Assembly (NCBI GenBank): GCA_035937155.1
Contig: DASYVJ010000109.1
Location: forward strand, 62,001 to 126,000
Origin: Palsa-870 sp035937155
GTDB taxonomy: Bacteria; Chloroflexota; Dormibacteria; Dormibacterales; Dormibacteraceae
Length of the DNA stretch: 64,000 nt
Direction: 5' to 3'
Below the pieces are notes generated by a model. That model was not told where the DNA came from and did not search any database. It saw only the letters and a list, made by a program, of their open reading frames with translations. A program made the translations under genes and the position numbers. Below are positions 33,020 through 41,805 of this stretch, in pieces (within the stretch, counting starts at the first letter, position 1; each line of letters opens with the position of its first letter).

Positions 33020-34123
33020 ATGAAAAAGGCGGCGCCCGCCGCTCACGCTAACCTCGACGGAGTGGCCTCCTTGCAAATGCCGCCGATGGTCAGGTATCTC
33101 GACGAGGATGGAGAGCTTCTCGTCGAAGAGCAGCCGATGAGCGATGAGCTTGCGCTCGCAGGCTATCGCGTGATGCTGCGCGGCAGGCGTTTCGACGAGC
33201 GGTCGGTCAGCCTGCAGCGACAGGGCCGGATGGTTACGCTCGCACCAGGCATCGGCCAGGAGGCTGCCACCGTTGGCGCCGCGATGGCGATCGACGCCAG
33301 GACCGATTGGTTCGTGCCGCAGTACCGCGAGCTTGCCGGCCAACTGTGGCACGGCTACCCGCTCCGCCTGGCATTCCTGTGGCACGTCGGCCACCCGATC
33401 GCATTTCAGATGCCCGGTGATCTGAAGATGCTGCCCTTCCAGGCTGCGATCGCGGGCCAACTTCCGCAGGCGGTCGGCCTGGCTTGGGGACTCAAGCTGA
33501 AAGGCGACCCCGGCGTTGTGCTTGCGATCTTCGGCGACGGCGGGACATCGCAAGGTGACTTCCACGAAGCCGCCAACCTCGCCGGAGTCATGAAGGCCCC
33601 AATCATCTTTCTATGCCAGAACAACGGCTGGGCCATCTCAACCAGCGTCGCGCAGCAGACCGCATCCGAGACGCTGGCGCAAAAGGCCGTCGCGTACGGG
33701 TTCCCCGGCATCCAGTGCGATGGCAACGACATGTTCGCGGTGTATGCCACGGTTCGTGAGGCGGCGCGGCGTGCCCGCGAAGGTCAGGGTCCAACGCTGG
33801 TCGAGGCGGTCACGTACCGGCTGGGACTTCACACGACCGCCGACGATCCGTCGCGCTACGAGCCTCGCGAGCTTCACGACCTCTGGGTCAACCGCGACCC
33901 GCTCCGGCGGATGCAGCTGCATCTCATCGCGCGTGGAGTGGTGGACAAGGCAGCGCTGGATCGCATTGAAGAAGAAGTCAAAGACGAGCTCCGCGTCGCG
34001 TGGGATGAGGCGCAGAAGGAGCCCGCGCCCGACCCGGATTTCTATTTCGGCCAGGTCCACGCCGACCGATCTCTGCGCCTGCAGCGGCAGCTCGAGCGTT
34101 TCGCGAAGGACGGCAATGGCTGA
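33020..34123 (+). CDS. 2-oxoacid dehydrogenase E1 component, alpha subunit (branched-chain/pyruvate type)
   Basis: 367 residues. Thiamine-diphosphate motif: GDGGTSQGDFHEAANLAGVMKAPIIFLCQNNGW (GDG...NN). The region RRFDERSVSLQRQGR and ATVGAAMAIDARTDWFVPQYRE matches BCKDH/PDH E1-alpha. It decarboxylates a 2-oxoacid and passes the acyl group to E2. ATG 33020 follows the selenoprotein stop by 13 bp and overlaps the beta-subunit gene by 8 bp. The supply of 2-oxoacid could come from the hydroxyacid oxidase (12954) or aminotransferase (44168). Confidence 0.92.
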   Translation: MKKAAPAAHANLDGVASLQMPPMVRYLDEDGELLVEEQPMSDELALAGYRVMLRGRRFDERSVSLQRQGRMVTLAPGIGQEAATVGAAMAIDARTDWFVPQYRELAGQLWHGYPLRLAFLWHVGHPIAFQMPGDLKMLPFQAAIAGQLPQAVGLAWGLKLKGDPGVVLAIFGDGGTSQGDFHEAANLAGVMKAPIIFLCQNNGWAISTSVAQQTASETLAQKAVAYGFPGIQCDGNDMFAVYATVREAARRAREGQGPTLVEAVTYRLGLHTTADDPSRYEPRELHDLWVNRDPLRRMQLHLIARGVVDKAALDRIEEEVKDELRVAWDEAQKEPAPDPDFYFGQVHADRSLRLQRQLERFAKDGNG

Positions 34124-35093
34124 GCTCACCGTGGTCGAGGCGGTAAACCAGGCCCTCACGCTCGAGATGGCGCGTGACAGACGAGTGGTCGTCTTTGGCG
34201 AGGACGTCGGCCGCAGCGGCGGTGTCTTTCGCGCGACTGACGGCCTGTTCGCCAAGCATGGCCCGGATCGCGTCATCGACACGCCGCTCTCCGAGGGTGT
34301 GATCGCGGGCGCGGCAATCGGCCTCGCGCTCGCGGGCTGGGTGCCTGTGGCCGAAATCCAGTTTCTGGGTTTCGTGCACAACGGCTTCAACCAGGTGGTC
34401 GATCAGCTGGCCCGCGTGCGATACCGCTCGGCGGGGCGCTTCTCTGCGCAGGTGACCATCCGCGCACCGTACGGGGGTGGGGTGCGCGCGCCGGAGCTGC
34501 ACTCGGACGGCTTCGAAGCCCACTTCGCCCATGCGCCCGGCCTGAAGGTTGTCGCGCCCGCCACTCCGTACGACACCAAGGGATTGCTGCTGGCATCGAT
34601 CCGCGACCCGGACCCAGTTTTGTTCCTGGAACCTCTTCGTGGCTACCGGCAGGTGAAGGGTGAGGTGCCAGAAGGGGACTACGAGGTTGAGATCGGCAAG
34701 GCACGCATTGCGCGCGAAGGCAGCGACGTCACGCTGATCGCCTGGAGCGGTGCAGTTCAAATCGCGCTCCAGGCGGCAGATGACGCTCAGTCGCAGGGCG
34801 TCTCGGTCGAGGTGATCGACCTGCGTACGCTCGTTCCACTCGACGCGGCGACCCTGGCGGCGTCTGTCACGAAGACCGGTCGCGCCGTCGTGCTGCAGGA
34901 GGCTGCGCTTACGGGCGGCTTCGGCGCCGAGGTTGTCGCAACGATCCAGGAAGAGGCCTTCTTCTCGCTGCAGGCGCCGATCCGTCGCGTTGCGTCGCCG
35001 GACGTGCCTTACCCGGTGCAGATGCTCGAGGAGCAGTACCTCCCCAACCCCGAGCGCGTGCTCGAGGCAATCCTCGCCACCACCCGCGAGTAG
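34116..35093 (+). CDS. 2-oxoacid dehydrogenase E1 component, beta subunit
   Basis: 325 residues, transketolase-like pyrimidine-binding and C-terminal domains: EAVNQALTLEMARDRRVVVFGEDVGRSGGVFRATDGL, DTPLSEGVIAGAAIGLALAGWVPVAEIQF and LDAATLAASVTKTGRAVVLQEAALTGGFGAEV. These are standard for the BCKDH/PDH E1-beta chain that completes the alpha2beta2 heterotetramer with the product of 33020. It overlaps that gene by 8 bp and ends 11 bp before E2. Confidence 0.93.
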   Translation: MAELTVVEAVNQALTLEMARDRRVVVFGEDVGRSGGVFRATDGLFAKHGPDRVIDTPLSEGVIAGAAIGLALAGWVPVAEIQFLGFVHNGFNQVVDQLARVRYRSAGRFSAQVTIRAPYGGGVRAPELHSDGFEAHFAHAPGLKVVAPATPYDTKGLLLASIRDPDPVLFLEPLRGYRQVKGEVPEGDYEVEIGKARIAREGSDVTLIAWSGAVQIALQAADDAQSQGVSVEVIDLRTLVPLDAATLAASVTKTGRAVVLQEAALTGGFGAEVVATIQEEAFFSLQAPIRRVASPDVPYPVQMLEEQYLPNPERVLEAILATTRE

Positions 35094-35104
35094 TCAGGAC
35101 TCGA

Positions 35105-36295
35105 GTGGGGAGATTCGAGTTTCGGCTTCCGGACATCGGCGAGGGTCTCGCGGAGGCCGAGGTCGCGAAGTGGCTTGTATCGGTCGGTGATCGGGTTAAC
35201 GAAGACCAGCCGGTGGTCGAGATGATGACCGACAAGGCGACCGTCGAACTGCCCTCGCCAGGTACGGGCGTGGTGGTCGAACAGCTCGCGAGTGAGGGCG
35301 ATGTGGTGAAGACGGGCGCGGTTCTCTATGTGCTGGAAACCGAAACGCAGATTGGCGCCGCGACCCGCCACCCCCCTGTTGCGGAAAGTCACGCCAGGGC
35401 CGCCGTCTCTGCCGATGCCGCGAACCCGGGGGCGGGAGTCCTCGCACCGCCGGCGGTGCGCAAGCTCGCTCGGGAGTTGGGCGTCGATCTCGCAGGCGTA
35501 AAAGGAAGCGGGCCGGGCGGCCGTATCTCAGCAGAAGACGTGCAAAAACATGCTGCCGGGGGTGGGGGGTTACCTTCAAGCACCCAAGCCCCTGCTGTAG
35601 GGACTGGCCAGCGGATCCGGCTCCGTGGCGTGCAGAAGCGCATGGCCGAGACAATGGCGCTTTCGGCCCGCACCATCCCCCACGTCACAGGCTTCCACGA
35701 GGTGGATGCCGGAGCTTTCGCCGATCTTGCGGCGCGCCTGCGGCGTGAGGCTGAGAGCAAAGGTGCCCGCTTTCCGTTCGACACGCTGCTGGTGCGCGTG
35801 GCCGCCATCGCGCTGCGCCGCCACCCGATCCTCAACGCCTCCCTCGACGAAGCGCGAGGGGAGATCGTCATGCACGAGGACGTCAACGTCGGCGTGGCCA
35901 CCGCTACACCCGACGGGCTGATCGTTCCCGTGGTGAAGCACGCGGACACACTGGATCTCGACCGGCTGGCAGCAGAGGTAGACCGCGTCGTAAGCGCGGC
36001 GCGCGAGGGCAAGACGTCGGTTTCCGACCTGCAGGGCGGCACCTTCACGATCAGCAACACCGGGTCCTGGCGCGGCGGTCATGGTACGTCGCTCATTCGA
36101 CCCCCTGAGGTCGCGCTGGTCGCTTTCGGCCGGATAGAGGACAAGGCCGTCGTGCGCGACGGCAACGTGGTAGCGCGCCCGATGATGCCGATGTCGGTCA
36201 CGTTCGATCACCGCGTGATCGACGGCGAGGCAGGCCTGTCGTTTGCGCTGACCCTCCGGAGCCTCATCGAAGACCCTGAGCAGCTGAGCAGGTAG
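35105..36295 (+). CDS. 2-oxoacid dehydrogenase E2 component (dihydrolipoyl acyltransferase)
   Basis: 396 residues in three parts: one lipoyl domain (MMTDKATVELPSP, lipoyl-Lys44), a peripheral-subunit-binding domain around 115-155 (APPAVRKLARELGVDLAGVKGSGPGGRISAEDV), and the catalytic core ending VTFDHRVIDGEAGLSFA with the HxxxDG active site. A flexible Ala/Pro/Gly linker separates them. GTG 35105 is the start. It is the structural centre of the complex and transfers the acyl group to CoA. Directly followed by E3. Confidence 0.93.
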   Translation: MGRFEFRLPDIGEGLAEAEVAKWLVSVGDRVNEDQPVVEMMTDKATVELPSPGTGVVVEQLASEGDVVKTGAVLYVLETETQIGAATRHPPVAESHARAAVSADAANPGAGVLAPPAVRKLARELGVDLAGVKGSGPGGRISAEDVQKHAAGGGGLPSSTQAPAVGTGQRIRLRGVQKRMAETMALSARTIPHVTGFHEVDAGAFADLAARLRREAESKGARFPFDTLLVRVAAIALRRHPILNASLDEARGEIVMHEDVNVGVATATPDGLIVPVVKHADTLDLDRLAAEVDRVVSAAREGKTSVSDLQGGTFTISNTGSWRGGHGTSLIRPPEVALVAFGRIEDKAVVRDGNVVARPMMPMSVTFDHRVIDGEAGLSFALTLRSLIEDPEQLSR

Positions 36296-37660
36296 TTGGT
36301 AGCAGGCGATCAGAGCGATCCGGTCGACTGCTTGATCCTCGGCGCTGGCCCGGGCGGTTACATCGCCGCGCTGCGCGCGGTACAGCTCGGGCGTTCTGTG
36401 ACGCTCGTCGAGCGCGGCCGCGTGGGCGGCGTCTGTCTCAACGAAGGCTGCATCCCGAGCAAGCACCTGTCGCGATTCGCCGCGGCCAAGGCCTCAGCGG
36501 AGAAGCTCGCGCCGTCCGGCATGCCTGCATTCGCGGGTGCCCCGGACATGGCGGCGTTCCAGACGAGCCGCGCTGGTGCGGTCGGCATGCTGGTCAAAGG
36601 AGTGTCCTCGCTGCTCGAGGCCGCGGGGGTCAGGGTGATCACCGGCAACGCACGTTTTGTCGGACGTACACGCGTCTGCGTCGAGATTGGCGAGGAGTCT
36701 GTTCGCTACTTCGACTTCAAAGACGTCGTCATAGCCACCGGCTCGCGAGCGATACAACTCGACATGCTGCCCTTTGACGGCGAGCGCGTCGTCGAGCCCA
36801 GCCGGGCGCTCGAGTGGGGAGCGGTGCCGGCATCGCTGCTGGTCGCCGGCGACGACTACATCTCACTCGAGATCGCCGTGGCCTATGCGCGGCTTGGCAG
36901 CCGGGTCACGCTGGCGGCTCCGGGCGAACGCTTGCTGCCCGACTTCGACTCAGACCTATCGGCCGCGGCGCAGCGCGGTGCCCGAAGCGCCGGCGTGGAG
37001 GTGATCCCCTCCTCCGATCCGTCTGCCCTGGCGCAGAAAGCAGAGCGGGTGGTGGTGTCGGCGGGCCGCCGGGCCAACCTCGACGGCCTTGACCTGCCGG
37101 CGGCGGGTCTGACGCTGCCGAGCAGCCTTTTCAAAGTCGACGCTCAGATGAGGCTGGACCGCCACGTCTTCGCCATCGGGGATGTGACTGTTGGTCTCCC
37201 GCTGGCCCATCGCGCGATGATGCAGGGCCGGGTCGCTGGCGACGTGCTCGGCGGCAAGGCTGGGGCGTTCGACAGCCGCGCGATACCCCGCGCCGTGTTC
37301 GCCGAGCCCGAGATCGCCGCGGTCGGCATGACTGAAGCCGAAGCACAGTCGGCGGGCATCGAGATTTCGATCGGCAGGTTCCCGCTGGCGGCGCTCGGCC
37401 GCGCGATGATCGAGTCCGCGACGCCTGGGTTCTCAAAACTGATCTTCGCCAAGGATGGCGGGGCATTGCTGGGGGCTCACCTCGCCGGACCCCGCTCGAC
37501 CGAGCTCATCGCCGAGATGGCACTTGCGTTGGAGATGGGCGCAACGTCAGAAGACCTGGCTCTGACCGTTCATGCGCACCCCACGTTCGCCGAATCACTG
37601 ATGGAGGCCGCGGAAGTGAGCCTCGGTCGTCCGATTCACGTCCGCCCGGCCAAGAAATGA
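36296..37660 (+). CDS. Dihydrolipoyl dehydrogenase-like E3 with atypical NAD-binding motif
   Basis: 454 residues. FAD motif GAGPGGYIAALRA and redox disulfide GGVCLNEGCIPSK are intact, as is the C-terminal HAHPTFAESLMEA His-Glu dyad. The second Rossmann motif is not: where E3 normally has GGGYIGLE it reads AGDDYISLE (about residue 183), and the acidic residue after the following strand (VTLVE) is VTLAA. NAD(H) use is therefore doubtful. The start is TTG 36296, directly after the E2 stop. It overlaps the EthD-like gene by 4 bp. Confidence 0.88.
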   Translation: MVAGDQSDPVDCLILGAGPGGYIAALRAVQLGRSVTLVERGRVGGVCLNEGCIPSKHLSRFAAAKASAEKLAPSGMPAFAGAPDMAAFQTSRAGAVGMLVKGVSSLLEAAGVRVITGNARFVGRTRVCVEIGEESVRYFDFKDVVIATGSRAIQLDMLPFDGERVVEPSRALEWGAVPASLLVAGDDYISLEIAVAYARLGSRVTLAAPGERLLPDFDSDLSAAAQRGARSAGVEVIPSSDPSALAQKAERVVVSAGRRANLDGLDLPAAGLTLPSSLFKVDAQMRLDRHVFAIGDVTVGLPLAHRAMMQGRVAGDVLGGKAGAFDSRAIPRAVFAEPEIAAVGMTEAEAQSAGIEISIGRFPLAALGRAMIESATPGFSKLIFAKDGGALLGAHLAGPRSTELIAEMALALEMGATSEDLALTVHAHPTFAESLMEAAEVSLGRPIHVRPAKK

Positions 37661-38322
37661 TCACGCGCGTTTTCTTCGCCGCCCGCCGGTCCGACCTCAC
37701 GACAGAGGCCTGCCTCGCGCACTGGCGCGGCACGCATTCGGCTCTAGGCGCGAAGCTGCCGAACGTCCGCGCGTACGTGCAGAACCACGGAGTCCTCGCA
37801 AGCGGCCGGTTCCTTCTTCCTTATCCGGGGTTCGACATAATGCCCGAGCTCGATTGGGACGACCTGGCCGACATGGATGCCGCGATTGACTCACCGGCGC
37901 ACGAGAAGGATTCGGTGGACGACGAGGCCAACTTCATCGACACGGCACGCACCGGATATGCCGTAACGATGCGGCACGTCCTGATGGACCTCGCTCCCGA
38001 CTCCGCCGCGGTGAAGCTGATCACGCTGTTCAGACGAGCGCCAACTGCGAACGAGGGCGCGCTTGCGGGAGCGCTGACCGGACCCTACGCCACGGCGGTC
38101 GCAGGCGCTGGGCCACTGCGCCACGAGGTGCTGATCACCATTCCCAACCGGGCCGGCCGTCCGCCGTTCGGAGTCCAGGCGATCGACATCTTGTGGTTCG
38201 CCACGCCGCAGGACGCCCTCTCATGGACCTCCTCGGACGCGGCATATCGAGCCGCCTGGCACCTGGCGGGCGTCGCGGCAGGAAGCGAGCGCCTCATCGC
38301 TCGGCCCAACCGGGTCGTCTGA
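37657..38322 (+). CDS. EthD-like (dimeric alpha-beta barrel) domain protein
   Basis: 221 residues, apparently two ferredoxin-like halves. The first half, VFFAARRSDLTTEACLAHWRGTHSALGAKLPNVRAYVQNH, matches the EthD pattern (LT.e.F..HWR..H..l....p....Y.qn). The second half has a weaker copy (LITLFRRAPTANEGALAGALTG). EthD-type proteins are small companions of oxidative catabolic systems, some with dehydratase or isomerase activity. It overlaps E3 and LLM8, which suggests a role in the same pathway; the reaction is unknown. Confidence 0.72.
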   Translation: MITRVFFAARRSDLTTEACLAHWRGTHSALGAKLPNVRAYVQNHGVLASGRFLLPYPGFDIMPELDWDDLADMDAAIDSPAHEKDSVDDEANFIDTARTGYAVTMRHVLMDLAPDSAAVKLITLFRRAPTANEGALAGALTGPYATAVAGAGPLRHEVLITIPNRAGRPPFGVQAIDILWFATPQDALSWTSSDAAYRAAWHLAGVAAGSERLIARPNRVV

Positions 38323-39287
38323 TGCGTTTTGGCGTCGGGGATTTCAGCGGCCAGCGCCCGCCAGGATCATCTACAACGCACCGTCAGCTGTATGCCGAGA
38401 TGCTCGACCAGGCCGAGCTTATCGAGGCCGCAGGTCTCGACTCCATGTGGCTGTCCGAGCACCACTTCGCGGAGGACGGGTACATGCCGGCGGTGCTGAC
38501 GATCACGGCGGCGCTCCTATCGCGAACGAGGCGCATCACAGTCGCGACAGACCGGCTCGCGGCTTCCCTGCACGACCCGATTCGATTGGCCGAAGACGCG
38601 ATCGCGCTCGACCTGCTGAGCGGCGGGCGATTCATTCTCGGCCTGTCGCTCTGCTACCGCCCGGAGGAATTTGCGGGCTTTGGCCTCGAACCATCAACCG
38701 ACACGCACCGACTGGAGGCTGTGGTGCCGGTGTTGCGGGCAGCATTTGCCGGACGCACGGCGAGCGTCGATGGCCGGCCCGTCCAGGTCACGCCCAGCCC
38801 ATCTACATCCGGTGGACCAAAGCTGATGATCGCGGCGGACGGCGATGACGGCGCCGCGCGCGCAGCTCGGCTCGCCGACATGCTGATGGTCGATCCCACG
38901 GAGCCATGGGAAGTGGTCGACGCAGCAGTCGCAACATTTGATCGCGAGCGTGGAGATGCCGAGGGAGACCTTGTGCTGTTCACGTATGGCGCACTCTCCG
39001 AGCGAGGTGCTGAGGCGGCGTGGTCCGAGGTCGGCGATGGGTTTCGCTACATGAGACACAACTACGACCGATGGATGGGCCGGAAGCCGACTCGTGAGCT
39101 TCCGCCGAAACACTATCGACTGATCTTGGGCGCGCCAGACGATGTGGCCGAACAGGCTGTCGAATACCGTCGGCGCTACGGCAATCGGGTTCACCTGGTC
39201 CTACGCTGCAACTACCCGGGCATGTCGGCCGCGGCCGTTGCGAAGCAGTTGCGTCTGTGGGGATTGGCCACGCATATTGCCCGCTAG
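38322..39287 (+). CDS. LLM class flavin-dependent oxidoreductase (LLM8)
   Basis: 321 residues: AELIEAAGLDSMWLSEHHFAEDGYMP, RLAEDAIALDLLSGGRFILGLSLCYRPEEFAGFG, NYDRWMGRKP and VLRCNYPGMS. Close to LLM4 (26621) and LLM9 (48665). The usual GxGTGYR of the flavin-phosphate site is altered to GLSLCYR, a possible change in cofactor binding. ATG 38322 overlaps the EthD stop by one base (TGATG). Last gene of the selenoprotein/dehydrogenase operon. Confidence 0.9.
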   Translation: MRFGVGDFSGQRPPGSSTTHRQLYAEMLDQAELIEAAGLDSMWLSEHHFAEDGYMPAVLTITAALLSRTRRITVATDRLAASLHDPIRLAEDAIALDLLSGGRFILGLSLCYRPEEFAGFGLEPSTDTHRLEAVVPVLRAAFAGRTASVDGRPVQVTPSPSTSGGPKLMIAADGDDGAARAARLADMLMVDPTEPWEVVDAAVATFDRERGDAEGDLVLFTYGALSERGAEAAWSEVGDGFRYMRHNYDRWMGRKPTRELPPKHYRLILGAPDDVAEQAVEYRRRYGNRVHLVLRCNYPGMSAAAVAKQLRLWGLATHIAR

Positions 39288-39342
39288 GCGCCGGTCGTTA
39301 AGCACACCTTCTGAGCCTCTCTGATCCGCCCACTTACGAACT

Positions 39343-39356
39343 AGTGCGCGTTCGTT
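39343..39356. promoter_or_regulatory. Operator-like palindrome, site E
   Basis: AGTGCGCGTTCGTT within CTAGTGCGCGTTCGTTTAG. The right half and outer CTA/TAG arms match the shared palindrome; the left half is degenerate. It ends just upstream of a clear promoter (39363-39390) for the second importer. Confidence 0.68.
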
Positions 39357-39362
39357 TAGGCC

Positions 39363-39390
39363 TTGACACCGAGATCGATCTGGATATCCT
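39363..39390 (+). promoter_or_regulatory. Promoter for the second ABC importer
   Basis: TTGACA (39363-39368) and TATCCT (39385-39390) separated by 16 bp, a near-consensus housekeeping promoter, 47 bp upstream of the binding-protein ATG. Operator site E abuts the -35 box. A GAGGAGGG ribosome site lies before the ATG, so this transcript has a normal leader. Confidence 0.72.
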
Positions 39391-39437
39391 TACCCGCAAA
39401 GCACCTGCAATTGTTGGACCAGTGAGGAGGGCAGCAA

Positions 39438-40385
39438 ATGTCGATCGACGAGGAAGCCATGGAAGTCCCGCGTGACAATCGATCAGTCCTCCCGACCAGA
39501 CGCTCGCTGCTTAAGCTGGGCGGCTCGGCCATCCTCGGCGCTGGGGCCTTTGCGATCGCCGCGTGCGAAACCTCGAACTCGTCGCCGGGCACGACCGCCG
39601 GCGCCGCGACTGAGAACTCCGTGCTCGACAAGTGGATCTCCACCAAGACCGCGAAGCTCGGTGTCGACCTGACCTTCCCGCCGATTCAGTTCAAGGACTC
39701 GGCCGGCAAGCCGACCGGTTACCAGATGGAGCTCACCGAGGCGATGATGGCCGACCTCGGCGTGACGCCGCAGTACGTGGAGATTCCGTTCGGCCAGCTC
39801 TTCGCCGGCCTTGTCGCGGGCAAGTTCGACATGATGGGCATCTCGGCGACCATCCTTCCGAGCCGGGCGCTGAAGGGACTGTTCGCCAACTTCCCGGTCT
39901 TTTACGAATCCATCGTCGTGCTGCTCAAGCCGGGCTCGAGCGTCACAAGCCAGGATCAGCTCAACAAGTCAGGGGTCAAGATCGCGGTCCTGCAGGGCAG
40001 CTCGCAGGAGTTCAGCAGCAAAGCGCTGTTCCCGACCGCGGCGTTCTCCCCATTCGCCGGCGTCGCTGACGCCGTCAACGAGGTGGCGACCGGCCGCGCC
40101 GACGCGGTCGTCCTGTCCGAGTTCGACGTGGACGATTCCAAGAAGGCGCACCCCGACCTGCAAATCCTCGCGGGCCCACCGCTTTGGGTGGACGCCAACA
40201 CGTACCTCATGCCTCTTGGCGACTACAAGCTTCAGGCGTGGGTCAACAACTGGCTCCGGTACAACGCAACCCACCAGCGCCTCGTGTCAGCCTGGACCAA
40301 GTGGCTCGGACCCGGGCTCCAGAAGTACCACCTGACCACGTACGGTGTCGGTCCGGGAGCCGAACCCGAACTGGTCAAGGTCTGA
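39438..40385 (+). CDS. Polar-amino-acid-type ABC transporter substrate-binding lipoprotein
   Basis: 315 residues, SBP family 3. Twin-arginine signal TRRSLLKLGGSAIL and lipobox AIAAC predict Tat export and lipid anchoring. LGVDLTFPPIQFKDSAGKPTGYQMELTEAMMADLGV and VAGKFDMMGISATILPSRA are typical amino-acid-binding segments. A strong GAGGAGGG lies upstream of ATG 39438. It differs clearly in sequence from the binding protein at 9639, so the two importers probably take different ligands. Confidence 0.9.
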   Translation: MSIDEEAMEVPRDNRSVLPTRRSLLKLGGSAILGAGAFAIAACETSNSSPGTTAGAATENSVLDKWISTKTAKLGVDLTFPPIQFKDSAGKPTGYQMELTEAMMADLGVTPQYVEIPFGQLFAGLVAGKFDMMGISATILPSRALKGLFANFPVFYESIVVLLKPGSSVTSQDQLNKSGVKIAVLQGSSQEFSSKALFPTAAFSPFAGVADAVNEVATGRADAVVLSEFDVDDSKKAHPDLQILAGPPLWVDANTYLMPLGDYKLQAWVNNWLRYNATHQRLVSAWTKWLGPGLQKYHLTTYGVGPGAEPELVKV

Positions 40386-40395
40386 TCGACGACGA

Positions 40396-40430
40396 GGTGC
40401 GGCCGGCCTGACGCCGGCCGCACCTTCTTC
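40396..40430 (+). terminator. Strong hairpin between binding-protein and permease genes
   Basis: Perfect 12-bp stem GGTGCGGCCGGC / GCCGGCCGCACC with a CTGAC loop, followed by TTCTTC. It sits 11 bp after the binding-protein stop and 7 bp before the permease ATG. It is probably an attenuator that lowers permease expression relative to the binding protein, or stabilises the binding-protein mRNA. Confidence 0.8.
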
Positions 40431-40436
40431 GCAGAC

Positions 40437-41117
40437 ATGATTTTCCTCGCCGCCCAGTACCAGTTCGACTGGTCTGTCGTCACGGACCGGTGGCGCCAGT
40501 TCGCCGAGGGCGCGTGGGTGGATGTCTGGGTCGCCATCCTCGGGTTTGGCTTCGCCTGCCTGGTCGGTCTGGCCAATGCCATCCTGCGCACATCGGGTGT
40601 CAACCTCTTCAGCATCCCGTCTTTCCTCTACGTGCAGGTGATGCGCGGCGTGCCCCTGTACGTGATGATCTTGTGGCTCTACTTCGGGGTCGCCAACATC
40701 CTGGGGATCAACTTCACGTCGTTCCAGGCCATGGTCATGGCGCTCGCGCTGACCGGTTCGGGCTACACGACCGAGATCTTCAGGGCCGGGCTCACCGCGA
40801 TCGACCGTGGGCAGATCGAAGCCGCGCGCTCGATGGGGCTCAGCCGCTCTCGGACCTACGGCCACGTGATCCTGCCCCAGGCGTTTCGAATCGTAATCCC
40901 GCCGCTCGGCAACACTTTTATCGGCCTGCTTAAAGGCGCGACGTTGATGTCCGTCATCGCCGTGCCCGACATGGTCTTTCTGGCCAACGAGCTCAACGTG
41001 ACCCTGTTCACCCCGTTCGAGGTCTTCACCGCGGTAGCCCTCATCCTGGTCGTCCTCGTGCTTTTCTTCTCGGCCCTCGTATACCTCCTCGAAAGGAGGC
41101 TGAAGATCGCGACCTGA
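40437..41117 (+). CDS. Polar-amino-acid-type ABC transporter permease (subunit 1)
   Basis: 226 residues with several membrane helices. The EAA loop is GQIEAARSMGLSRSRTYGHVILPQAFRIVIPPLGN. The N-terminal WRQFAEGAWVDVWVAILGFGF resembles HisQ/GlnP proteins. ATG 40437 lies right after the hairpin. It ends with the first base of the next permease gene, implying a heterodimeric channel. Confidence 0.91.
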   Translation: MIFLAAQYQFDWSVVTDRWRQFAEGAWVDVWVAILGFGFACLVGLANAILRTSGVNLFSIPSFLYVQVMRGVPLYVMILWLYFGVANILGINFTSFQAMVMALALTGSGYTTEIFRAGLTAIDRGQIEAARSMGLSRSRTYGHVILPQAFRIVIPPLGNTFIGLLKGATLMSVIAVPDMVFLANELNVTLFTPFEVFTAVALILVVLVLFFSALVYLLERRLKIAT

Positions 41118-41791
41118 TGGGGCTGCTCACATATACCTATGACTGGAGCGTTGTCTGGAAATCGCTGCCGTTCTTCGAGAAGGGACTGGTCGTCACGCTG
41201 CGTATCACGGTCTTCTCGATCGCGTTCTCGCTCGTGCTCGGCCTGATCGTCGCGCTTGTCCGCATGACCCCTGGGCCGATTGGGTTTATCGGATTTGTTT
41301 ACGTGCAGGTCTTTCGCGCGCTCTCCCTGTACGTGTACATCCTCTTTATCTACTTCGGCATCGCGGCCGTGCTGCACATCGACCTCGACCCGTTCGCCGC
41401 GGGCATCGTTTCTCTGACGCTGCTGAACAGCGCCTACATGGCCGAGATCTACCGGGCGGCGATCCGCGCGATCGACCCCGGTCAGCGCGAAGCGGCCAGA
41501 AGCCTGGGCCTGGGCACCGTCAGCACCTTCGCCACTGTGGTCTTTCCTCAGGCCTGGCGGATCGCGCTCCCGTCGCTGGTCAACCAGTTCGTCGATATCA
41601 TCAAGGACTCGTCTGTGGTCGCCCTGATCGGCGCGGGCGACCTGATGTATCAGACCATCGAGCGCAACAGCTTCTACCAGCACTCGTTTGAGCTCTATAC
41701 CGCCGTGGCCGTGATCTACCTGGTGATGGTGGTGATCCTGGCCCAGCTCGCGGCCCGCCTCGAGAAGCGTCTCCAGCGTCATCTGGTCTGA
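41117..41791 (+). CDS. Polar-amino-acid-type ABC transporter permease (subunit 2)
   Basis: 224 residues, paralog of the preceding permease. EAA loop: GQREAARSLGLGTVSTFATVVFPQAWRIALPS. The pattern WKSLPFFEKGLVVTLRITVFSIAFSLVLGLIVAL is a typical first-helix region. ATG 41117 shares one base with the upstream stop (TGATG). The matching ATPase is at 42480, separated by a DinB-like gene on the other strand. Confidence 0.91.
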   Translation: MGLLTYTYDWSVVWKSLPFFEKGLVVTLRITVFSIAFSLVLGLIVALVRMTPGPIGFIGFVYVQVFRALSLYVYILFIYFGIAAVLHIDLDPFAAGIVSLTLLNSAYMAEIYRAAIRAIDPGQREAARSLGLGTVSTFATVVFPQAWRIALPSLVNQFVDIIKDSSVVALIGAGDLMYQTIERNSFYQHSFELYTAVAVIYLVMVVILAQLAARLEKRLQRHLV

Positions 41792-41805
41792 TCGCTGGCT
41801 GCTGT

